9,171 nt of DNA. It comes from Sphingomonadales bacterium. Lineage in GTDB: Bacteria; Pseudomonadota; Alphaproteobacteria; Sphingomonadales; Sphingomonadaceae. The position numbers and the translations under genes were made by a program. How positions within the stretch are numbered: position 1 is the first letter of the stretch; each line of letters opens with the position of its first letter. The DNA lies in contig JAFLDC010000081.1 in assembly GCA_017302775.1 (NCBI GenBank), positions 1 through 9,171 of the forward strand, written 5' to 3'. Below the pieces are notes generated by a model, which was not told where the DNA came from, made no database searches, and saw nothing but the letters and a program-made list of their open reading frames with translations. Shown here piece after piece: positions 1-5,982 of this stretch.

Positions 1-139
1 TCCCTTGGACCCCGCACCAGGGCCGGTGCCTGCCATCACCGTGACACGGCTTTCCGCCGTGCCGGTGGCAGCCGACGACCTCTGCCGCACGGCGACAGCC
101 GAGGCGGTGCGGGCCTTTGAAAACAACGCGCGCGGCTGA
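1..139 (+). CDS. DUF1989 protein, UAAP1 type, carboxyguanidine deiminase subunit (3' end only)
   Basis: An open frame runs from the window edge (first full codon at base 2) to TGA at 137-139, giving the last 45 residues. The tail, which reads DDLCRTATAEAVRAFENN near its end, closely resembles the C-terminus of the first urea carboxylase-associated protein (UAAP1, DUF1989), as I recall it. In the characterised guanidine pathway two DUF1989 proteins form the heteromeric carboxyguanidine deiminase (CgdAB), which turns carboxyguanidine into allophanate and ammonia in the cytoplasm. The next gene starts 10 bases later and is the second DUF1989 member, as expected for this pair, which supports the call. 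The catalytic part and any guanidine riboswitch would lie upstream of the window. I leave out a cgdA/cgdB symbol because I am not certain which letter belongs to which paralogue. Confidence 0.72.
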   Translation, partial: PLDPAPGPVPAITVTRLSAVPVAADDLCRTATAEAVRAFENNARG

Positions 140-145
140 GGAGGG
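138..145 (+). promoter_or_regulatory. Strong ribosome binding site for the second DUF1989 gene
   Basis: GAGGAGGG lies 4 bases before the ATG at 150 (6 bases when counted from the GAGGAG core). It overlaps the stop of the preceding gene, so the two are probably translated in a coupled way. It also decides the start: the same frame is open from a TTG at 117, but that would put this site inside the coding region. Confidence 0.75.
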
Positions 146-149
146 CATC

Positions 150-743
150 ATGCAGGTTTACGACATCCCCGCCGAAAAGCCCTGGTCCGGTCTGGTGAAG
201 AAGGGCCAGGTGATCCGCATCGAGGACACGTTCGGCCAGCAGGCCATCGACACGATCTTCTACAACGCCCACGACACCGCCGAGCGCTATTCCAGCCAGG
301 ACACCATGCGCGAGAACGGCCTCGCCTATATCTCGACCGGTGCGAAAATCGTCTCGTCCGAGGGGCGGGTGATGCTGGTGGTGACGGCCGACACCTCGGG
401 CCGGCACGACACCAGTGCCGGCTGCTGCTCGTGTGAATCGAACACGGTTCGATTCGGGCATGAAACCCGCTATCTGCACGCCTGCCGCGAGAACTTTCTG
501 CTGGAATTGTCCAGGCACGGCATGGGCAAGCGCGACATCGTGCCCAACATCAACTTCTTCATGAACGTGCCGATCAGCCCGAACGGCGCCATGACCATCG
601 ACGACGGCATCTCGAAACCCGGCGACCATGTCGAGTTGCGCGCCGAGATGGACGTGCTTTGCGTCATCTCGAACTGCCCGCAGATCAACAACCCCTGCAA
701 CGGCTTCGACCCGACGCCGATCCGCGTCACCATCCGGGGCTGA
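150..743 (+). CDS. DUF1989 protein, UAAP2 type, carboxyguanidine deiminase subunit
   Basis: This complete 197-residue protein belongs to DUF1989 and resembles urea carboxylase-associated protein 2. Family features seen are PWSGLVKKGQ (residues 11-20), QAIDTIFYNA (31-40), the RYSSQDT stretch (46-52), and a Cys/His-rich core from GRHDTSAGC (84-92) through ESNTVRFGH (96-104) to HACRENF (110-116). That core is the likely metal and active-site region. From published work on the family, the two DUF1989 paralogues together form carboxyguanidine deiminase, which hydrolyses the product of guanidine carboxylase to allophanate; older annotation as a urea helper is misleading. The ATG at 150 is chosen for its strong Shine-Dalgarno. 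The protein appears intact. Oddly, the biotin-dependent gene 2 bases downstream is PccA-like over most of its length rather than a urea/guanidine carboxylase, and no allophanate hydrolase is seen, so its substrate supply here is uncertain. Confidence 0.82.
   Translation: MQVYDIPAEKPWSGLVKKGQVIRIEDTFGQQAIDTIFYNAHDTAERYSSQDTMRENGLAYISTGAKIVSSEGRVMLVVTADTSGRHDTSAGCCSCESNTVRFGHETRYLHACRENFLLELSRHGMGKRDIVPNINFFMNVPISPNGAMTIDDGISKPGDHVELRAEMDVLCVISNCPQINNPCNGFDPTPIRVTIRG
435..455. repeat. Perfect 9-bp inverted repeat inside the DUF1989 gene
   Basis: GAATCGAAC at 435-443 and GTTCGATTC at 447-455 are exact reverse complements around a 3-base spacer (ACG). The repeat lies within codons for the conserved ESNTVRF segment of the active-site core. 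It could form an mRNA hairpin or be a dyad protein site, but coding constraint and chance are sufficient explanations. Confidence 0.5.
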
Positions 744-745
744 TC

Positions 746-2764
746 ATGTTCAAACGGGTACTGGTGGCGAACCGGGGCGAGATCGCCGTCCGGGTGATGC
801 GGACGCTGCGGGCGATGGGGATTTCGCCCGTGGCGGTCTATTCCGACGTCGACCGCTTCGCGCCGCATGTGGCGCTGGCGGATGCAGCGGTGCGCCTGGG
901 GCCGGCACCGGCGGCGGAAAGCTATCTGGACGTGGCGGCGGTGATTGCCGCCTGTCATGCGACCGGGGCCGAGGCGGTGCATCCGGGGTACGGGTTCCTG
1001 TCCGAGCGGACCTCGTTTGCCGAGGAACTCGCCGCCAACGGCATCGCCTTTATCGGCCCGCCGGTGAACGCCATCGCCGCGATGGGGGACAAGATCGAGT
1101 CCAAGCGGCTTGCCAAGGCCGCCGGGGTCAACACCGTGCCGGGCTCCGAAGGCGAGATCACCAGCACCGAGGAAGCACTGCGGGTCAGCCGTGAGATCGG
1201 CTATCCGGTGATGATGAAGGCCAGCGCTGGCGGCGGCGGCAAAGGCATGCGTTTAGCTCATAACGACAAAGACGTCGAAGAAGGTTTTGAGGCGACCCGG
1301 CGCGAGGGGCTCAACAGCTTCGGCGACGACCGGGTGTTCATCGAGAAATTCATCCTCAACCCGCGCCACATCGAGATCCAGATCCTGGGCGACCAGCACG
1401 GCAACATACTCTACCTCAACGAGCGCGAATGCAGCATTCAGCGCCGCCACCAAAAAGTGGTCGAGGAAGCGCCATCGCCGTTCGTGACGCCCAAGATGCG
1501 CAAGGCCATGGGTGAGCAGTGTGTCGCGCTGGCCCGCGCGGTGGGCTACTACTCAGCCGGAACCGTCGAGCTGATCGTTTCGGGTGCGGACCCCAGCGGG
1601 GAAAGCTTCTACTTCCTCGAAATGAACACCCGCCTGCAGGTGGAGCACCCGGTCACCGAATGCATCACCGGGATCGACCTGGTCGAACAGATGATCCGGG
1701 TCGCGGCGGGCGAGAAGCTGGCCATGATCCAGGACGACATCAAGATCGATGGCTGGGCGATTGAAAACCGCGTCTATGCCGAAGATCCCTATCGCGGGTT
1801 CCTGCCTTCGACTGGGCGGTTGGTGCGGTACAATCCGCCGGTTGATGGCTGGACTGAGGATGAGGACGGCAACGGCCGCCGCGGGGTGGACGGCATTCGC
1901 GTGGACGACGGTGTCTATGAAGGCGGCGAAGTCTCGATGTTCTACGATCCGATGATCGCCAAGCTGATCACCTGGGGCAAAACCCGTGACGAGGCGGCCG
2001 ACAAGCAGATCGCCGCGCTCGATGCGTTCGAGATCGAAGGGCTTGGCCACAACATCGATTTCGTTTCCGCGATCATGCAGCATCCGCGTTTTCGCAGCGG
2101 TGAGCTGACCACCGGGTTCATCGCCGAAGAATACCCCGACGGTTTCCATGGCGCTGCCACTTCTGCCGAGACGTTGCGCGATCTGGCCGCAATCGCCGGG
2201 TTTATCGCTACGGCGCGTGCGGACCGGGCGCGGCAGATCGACCAGCAACTGGATGGGGAGCTTGAGCCCCCTTATGACTGGTCGGTGATGATCGGCGGGA
2301 AGGACTTTGCGGTAAGCCTTGACGAAGACATTACCGTCAACGGTGAACCGGTCGATCTCGCACTGGAATATACGCCTGGAGACCGCCTGATCGAGGCTGA
2401 GGTCGGCGATGTGGTTTACGGGGTGAAACTGGAGATTACCCGGGCTGGTTTGCGCATGACCACGCGCGGGGCGATCCACCACGTCCAGGTCTTGCCGCAG
2501 CGGGTGGCACACCTGACTGCCCATATGATCGAGAAGGTCCCGCCTGACCTGTCGAAGTTCCTGATCTGCCCGATGCCCGGTCTGCTGGTCTCGCTGAACG
2601 TGGCGGAGGGCGACAAGGTCGAGGCAGGCCAGCCGCTGGCGGTGGTGGAGGCGATGAAGATGGAAAACATCCTCCGCGCCGAAAAATCGGCCACAGTGAA
2701 AAAGGTCAACGCCAAGGCGGGCGACAGCCTGGCGGTGGACGCAATCATTCTGGAACTGGAATAG
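746..2764 (+). CDS. pccA: Propionyl-CoA carboxylase alpha subunit (biotin carboxylase plus biotin carrier), possibly with a chimeric N-terminus
   Basis: This 672-residue protein, of normal PccA length, carries out the ATP-dependent carboxylation of its own biotin and presents carboxybiotin to a separate beta subunit, which converts propionyl-CoA to methylmalonyl-CoA. Visible in order: biotin carboxylase N-domain (ANRGEIA, 8-14; HPGYGFLSE, 79-87), ATP-grasp glycine loop GGGGKG (162-167), the catalytic strip EMNTRLQVEHP (292-302, with R296 and E300), carboxylase C-domain (NRVYAEDPYRGFLPS, 341-355), a PCC-type linker domain (about 505-590), and a biotinyl domain with EAMKM (635-639, biotin on K638). 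Residues from about 75 onward (for example AMGDKIESK) are typical PccA; residues 1-70 (MRTLRAMGI, LGPAPAAESYL) look more like urea/guanidine carboxylase. The ATG at 746 has GGGG at 736-739; it lies 2 bases after the DUF1989 stop. An upstream extension of the frame into that gene has no family similarity. No beta subunit or methylmalonyl-CoA mutase is in the window. Confidence 0.9.
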   Translation: MFKRVLVANRGEIAVRVMRTLRAMGISPVAVYSDVDRFAPHVALADAAVRLGPAPAAESYLDVAAVIAACHATGAEAVHPGYGFLSERTSFAEELAANGIAFIGPPVNAIAAMGDKIESKRLAKAAGVNTVPGSEGEITSTEEALRVSREIGYPVMMKASAGGGGKGMRLAHNDKDVEEGFEATRREGLNSFGDDRVFIEKFILNPRHIEIQILGDQHGNILYLNERECSIQRRHQKVVEEAPSPFVTPKMRKAMGEQCVALARAVGYYSAGTVELIVSGADPSGESFYFLEMNTRLQVEHPVTECITGIDLVEQMIRVAAGEKLAMIQDDIKIDGWAIENRVYAEDPYRGFLPSTGRLVRYNPPVDGWTEDEDGNGRRGVDGIRVDDGVYEGGEVSMFYDPMIAKLITWGKTRDEAADKQIAALDAFEIEGLGHNIDFVSAIMQHPRFRSGELTTGFIAEEYPDGFHGAATSAETLRDLAAIAGFIATARADRARQIDQQLDGELEPPYDWSVMIGGKDFAVSLDEDITVNGEPVDLALEYTPGDRLIEAEVGDVVYGVKLEITRAGLRMTTRGAIHHVQVLPQRVAHLTAHMIEKVPPDLSKFLICPMPGLLVSLNVAEGDKVEAGQPLAVVEAMKMENILRAEKSATVKKVNAKAGDSLAVDAIILELE

Positions 2765-2770
2765 GGTTCG

Positions 2771-3229
2771 GTGCGGACCGTATGGACCATTGGCTATGAA
2801 CAGGCGTCGATGCCGGCATTCCTTGCCGTCTTGCAGGAAGCCGGCATAGAAGTGGTTGCGGATGTTCGGGCGATCGCGGCGTCGCGGCGGCCGGGTTTTT
2901 CCAAGACAGCCCTTGCGGCGAACCTGGCCGAGGCAGGCATTCAATACCGCCACTACCGGGCATTGGGAACACCCGCAGCTGGTCGTGCCGCTGCGCGCGC
3001 GCTGGATCATGCGAAGCTCGAAAGCATCTATGCAGGGCAGCTTGCGTTGCCCGAGGCGCTTGCGGCCGGGGCGCAGCTGACCGAACTGGTTCACGCCCAC
3101 CGGGTTGCCTTGCTGTGTTACGAGCGCGATCCAGGCTGCTGCCACCGCACGCTGTTGCACAAGGCCATACTGGCAGATTGCCAGGCAGTTGATCTCTATC
3201 CCGCTGAATTCCACCCCGGCAGCAAGTAG
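2771..3229 (+). CDS. DUF488 family protein
   Basis: This small 152-residue protein carries the DUF488 hallmarks: TIGYE near the start (6-10), the DVRAIAASRRPGFSK block (31-45), LGTP (65-68) and the terminal signature LLCYERDPGCCHR (114-126), in which the Cys, Glu and Cys-His-Arg positions are conserved. The family's biochemical role is not established; the conserved Cys/His/Arg residues suggest a catalytic or ligand-binding site, but I will not assign a reaction. It has no signal peptide or membrane segment, so it is probably cytoplasmic. The start is a GTG 6 bases after the pccA stop, without a clear Shine-Dalgarno, so translation may be coupled to pccA and the two are probably one transcript. 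Its length is normal for the shorter DUF488 proteins. Confidence 0.85.
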   Translation: MRTVWTIGYEQASMPAFLAVLQEAGIEVVADVRAIAASRRPGFSKTALAANLAEAGIQYRHYRALGTPAAGRAAARALDHAKLESIYAGQLALPEALAAGAQLTELVHAHRVALLCYERDPGCCHRTLLHKAILADCQAVDLYPAEFHPGSK

Positions 3230-3259
3230 TACAGTAACTGCGTCAAGCCGGTCGCATTG

Positions 3260-3289
3260 TTGACAGTGTTGCCCATTGGTTCAGATTGT
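3260..3289 (+). promoter_or_regulatory. Candidate promoter for the caspase-hydrolase unit
   Basis: The 85-base gap between the DUF488 gene and the protease gene is the longest in the window and holds an exact TTGACA at 3260-3265. With an 18-base spacer the -10 candidate is GATTGT (3284-3289), which matches TATAAT at only three positions. Transcription would begin near 3296, leaving a leader of about 20 bases before the ATG. The -35 is convincing and the -10 is weak. No clear terminator for the pccA-DUF488 unit is seen in the gap, so read-through is also possible. Confidence 0.35.
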
Positions 3290-3302
3290 GTGCGTTCGAA
3301 TT

Positions 3303-3307
3303 GGGAG
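3303..3307 (+). promoter_or_regulatory. Ribosome binding site deciding the protease start
   Basis: GGGAG lies 7 bases before the ATG at 3315. It supports that start over a TTG at 3276 in the same frame, which would add 13 residues without family similarity and overlap the candidate promoter. Confidence 0.6.
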
Positions 3308-3314
3308 TCGGCGC

Positions 3315-5039
3315 ATGAAAATGGCTGCGGTGGTAATCGGCGTCAATTCAGTAGACGGCGACCTTCCCAAGCTGAAAGCTGCGGCCAGCGGCGCGAGTTC
3401 GGTGGCAGAATGGCTTGAGCGCAACGGTTATGCTGTCACTTTGTTCGAAGACGGTTCGAACAAGGTAGAGCGACGCGCGATTTTCACAAGAATTGGTGCG
3501 TTGATCAGTGCCGCTAACCTGGAGCGGCTGGTGATCTATTTTGCCGGTCACGGTTTTCTGCGCGGGCCCAATGACGAATTCTGGATTCTCAGCCATGGTC
3601 CTAACGACCCTGCTGAGGCGATCAACGTTACGGCATCGGCAGCGGGGGCTCGGTTTTGCGGGATCCCGCAGGTGATCTTTATCAGCGATGCCTGCCGCGT
3701 TGTGCCCAAAACCGGGGTGCATTCGGGGGTGACTGCGGCGTCGATTTTCCCGAACATCCGGCCGGGCAGGACCGGCGGTGACGTCGACATCTTCTATGCC
3801 ACTTTGCCGGGCGACCCGTCTTTGGAAGCCGGTGATGCCGAAGCCGGTCAGGCGCACGGTCTGTTCACCCAGGCGCTTGTCGATGCGCACAAGTCCGTGC
3901 CCGGCTCGGCGCTGCTCAGGATTGCAGGCAAGGATTATGTCCGCAGCCGCTGGCTCAAGGACGTTCTTGCTGACCGGGTTGATCGGCTCGCCCAGGAGAT
4001 CGCACTGGAGTATACGCAGCGCCCCGACCTGCAACTTCAGACGCAGGATGGCTATGTGGCACAAAATGAGACCCCACCGGTCGACGCAGCCAGGCCGCCG
4101 CGTGATGGGACTTTTCTGGAACTGCGGCCGGTGGCGCCCGTCAGAAAGGCGGCTGCTGGGTCAGGTCAGACGCAATCTTCGGGACGGCCGCGGCCAAAGG
4201 TTGCCGCCCGCAGGAGGGCACCCGCACTGCCTGGCCCAGGGGCAGTACAGGCAGAGCCGCCGCGGTTCGTCCGGCACGAAGGTTTGTCGGCTGATGCGCA
4301 GAACAGCTTGGCGCAGCGCACGGACCTGATTTCACAAGCGGGAAGCGAACAAGCAGGCGACGACGTTCCGCGCTGCCTGGGCGACACGCTCACCGTGATC
4401 GGCCAAAGCAAATGGCAAACGATTGAGTCGAAAAATGGCCCAACGCGGGTCCGGCAGATGGCCGTGCAGTTTAGTGACGGCTCGGGGATGCTAGTGCCGG
4501 CGTTACAGGACTTCAGCTGCCAGATCGTTCGTGATGACGGCAAGGTTCTGGCCTTGGCCTATACCTGGCAGCCTTACGCAGAGCCTGAACTGCTGCCCCT
4601 TCGGGCCGAAGTGCTGGGGGCGGCCACGCTAGGCTTACTCAGCCGTGGCCCGGCTGCGCTCAGGAATTTCGCCGACAGAATCCGCAAACTTAAACGATTT
4701 GATCCCTCGCTGGGGATCGTGGCGGCGCTGGCCTATGCTGCGATCGGTGATTTTGCGGGTGCGTCATCAGTGCGCGATTACATGCGTAAGGATCTGGGCT
4801 TTGATCTGTTCGACGCCTGGTTGCTGGGCGGCGCCGGCCGCGATTATCCGGTCGTTCCAGCGGTGCCGCTGCTTAGCCAGACTTGGTCGTTTCTTGACGT
4901 GATGGATGCCAGTCTGGGGCACAATCTGCAGGCCTTGCCGCGCGTTCCGGGGTTCTGGTCGGTCTTTTCCGACGAGGCAATGCAGCAGCTGCCTGGCTTG
5001 GATATTCCGGGAATGAGGTGGAGTGAGCAGTATGTTTAA
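3315..5039 (+). CDS. Caspase-fold (peptidase C14) protease with helical C-terminal domain
   Basis: The 574-residue protein starts directly with a caspase-like p20 domain (about 3-250): the strand AAVVIGVN (4-11), the catalytic histidine in YFAGHG (75-80, H79), and the catalytic cysteine in ISDACR (123-128, C127). The usual His/Cys dyad is intact, so a cysteine endopeptidase is expected; whether it cuts after Arg/Lys, as bacterial orthocaspases do, or after Asp cannot be read by eye. A Pro/Ala/Arg-rich, probably disordered linker follows (about 251-350), with a basic cluster RPRPKVAARRR at 291-301. The C-terminal region (about 351-574) has a short beta-rich part, then helices (425-505) that look repeat-like. 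I recall similar tails on other bacterial caspase-family proteins but know no name. No signal peptide or membrane segment is evident. Its 3' end overlaps the hydrolase gene by 8 bases, so the products are probably made together. Target and trigger are unknown. Confidence 0.85.
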   Translation: MKMAAVVIGVNSVDGDLPKLKAAASGASSVAEWLERNGYAVTLFEDGSNKVERRAIFTRIGALISAANLERLVIYFAGHGFLRGPNDEFWILSHGPNDPAEAINVTASAAGARFCGIPQVIFISDACRVVPKTGVHSGVTAASIFPNIRPGRTGGDVDIFYATLPGDPSLEAGDAEAGQAHGLFTQALVDAHKSVPGSALLRIAGKDYVRSRWLKDVLADRVDRLAQEIALEYTQRPDLQLQTQDGYVAQNETPPVDAARPPRDGTFLELRPVAPVRKAAAGSGQTQSSGRPRPKVAARRRAPALPGPGAVQAEPPRFVRHEGLSADAQNSLAQRTDLISQAGSEQAGDDVPRCLGDTLTVIGQSKWQTIESKNGPTRVRQMAVQFSDGSGMLVPALQDFSCQIVRDDGKVLALAYTWQPYAEPELLPLRAEVLGAATLGLLSRGPAALRNFADRIRKLKRFDPSLGIVAALAYAAIGDFAGASSVRDYMRKDLGFDLFDAWLLGGAGRDYPVVPAVPLLSQTWSFLDVMDASLGHNLQALPRVPGFWSVFSDEAMQQLPGLDIPGMRWSEQYV

Positions 5040-5919
5040 AGCACGTCTGGTTTTTGTTCATGGCCGCGCCCAGCAGGGCAAGTCGGAAGATGAGCTGAAG
5101 GAAGAATGGCTTGCTGCATTGCGTCCGGCCCTGGGCACCCGGCAATCGATCCTGGACGATGTGGAGATAAAGGCGCCCTTCTATGGCAACCGACTGGCTG
5201 AGCTTGTCGACAGTCTGGGGGCTGCGGCGCCGGATGATATCATCGTCAGAGGCGATCCGGCATCCATTGCGGACGATTACCGCGCCTTCATGGGAGAATA
5301 CCTTGAAGCGATCAGGCGCGGCGAGGGGATAAGCGATGAGCAGGTCGATGCCGAGGCGAATATACCGGTGACGGAACGCGGACCGCAAAACTGGCCCTGG
5401 GTTCTGGCCATCATTCGTACGCTTGACAGGATCCCCGGCCTCGACGGCGACATGATCGAGCGGATTTTGCGCGACGTGTGGATCTACCTTGAGCGCAGGA
5501 CTGTCCGCGATGACATCAACGAAATTGTCAGCCCGGCTTTCGACACCAAGCTTCCGGTCGTCTGCGTTGCTCATTCGCTCGGCACGGTGGTGGCTTTCGA
5601 TATTCTCAAAGCGCGCACAGATGGCCGGGTGCCGAACCTGCTGACGCTGGGATCACCATTGGGGCTTAACATCGTCCGCAAGGCGCTGGCGCCGATCGGG
5701 CATCCCAAGGTAGTCGGGAACTGGTTCAATGCCCGTGACAAGCGCGATGTGGTTGCGCTGTATCCGCTTACGCCCGAACACTTTGATATTGACCCCACGG
5801 TCAATGATTACAGCGCAGTGCGCAACCGGACCGCCAATGCCCATGGCATCTCAGGCTACCTATCCGACCCAACAACTGTTGACGCTATTTACAACGCCCT
5901 ACGGCAGGCCAAGGCATGA
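5032..5919 (+). CDS. Alpha/beta hydrolase (lipase/esterase-like) paired with the caspase gene
   Basis: This 295-residue protein opens with the strand RLVFVHGR (5-12), the usual oxyanion-loop region of alpha/beta hydrolases. The nucleophile elbow is VAHSLG (179-184), an AxSxG form with Ser182. Acid candidates are D236 or D239 in NARDKRDV, and the late His271 in AHGISGYLSD is the probable third member of the triad. Between the first strand and the elbow lies an unusually long, mainly helical stretch (about 60-165) that could be a lid or partner-binding region. No signal peptide is present, so it is probably cytoplasmic or peripheral; the substrate (lipid, ester or peptide) is unknown. The ATG at 5032 has GGAG at 5020-5023 with 8-base spacing; a GTG at 5023 is an alternative, adding 3 residues. 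The overlap with the caspase gene implies translational coupling and a joint role. Confidence 0.8.
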   Translation: MFKARLVFVHGRAQQGKSEDELKEEWLAALRPALGTRQSILDDVEIKAPFYGNRLAELVDSLGAAAPDDIIVRGDPASIADDYRAFMGEYLEAIRRGEGISDEQVDAEANIPVTERGPQNWPWVLAIIRTLDRIPGLDGDMIERILRDVWIYLERRTVRDDINEIVSPAFDTKLPVVCVAHSLGTVVAFDILKARTDGRVPNLLTLGSPLGLNIVRKALAPIGHPKVVGNWFNARDKRDVVALYPLTPEHFDIDPTVNDYSAVRNRTANAHGISGYLSDPTTVDAIYNALRQAKA

Positions 5920-5955
5920 CGTATTGATTGACATCCTCAGTAGGGAGTTGACCAG

Positions 5956-5979
5956 CTTTCCGTTTACGTTAAGGGAAAG
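5956..5979 (+). promoter_or_regulatory. Possible hairpin masking the thioesterase ribosome binding site
   Basis: CTTTCC at 5956-5961 is the exact complement of GGAAAG at 5974-5979 across a 12-base loop. The right arm is the purine-rich Shine-Dalgarno region just before the ATG at 5983, so pairing would hide it. The stem is short and half A-U, so any effect may be modest. No recognisable riboswitch surrounds it. Confidence 0.3.
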
Positions 5980-5982
5980 GTG

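Noticed and set aside
36..629. 197-codon minus-strand frame opposite the DUF1989 gene
   Set aside because: Fully covered by a well-supported gene on the other strand; low-complexity Gly/Val/His-rich translation without motifs.
659..745. Extension of the pccA frame upstream of the ATG at 746
   Set aside because: It would overlap the DUF1989 gene by about 85 bases and adds residues without biotin carboxylase similarity; MFKRVLVANRGE is the standard N-terminus.
1553..3214. 553-codon open frame on the minus strand across the end of pccA and the DUF488 gene
   Set aside because: It is antisense to two genes with clear family motifs, its translation is Arg/Gln/His-rich with no recognisable domain, and long antisense frames are common in GC-rich DNA.
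3230..3259. Terminator for the pccA-DUF488 unit
   Set aside because: Only a trivial 4-base dyad (CAGT/ACTG) is present, with no stable stem and no T-run.
3276..3314. TTG start for the caspase gene
   Set aside because: Rare start codon without a Shine-Dalgarno, while the ATG at 3315 has GGGAG at good spacing and the first caspase strand begins right after it.
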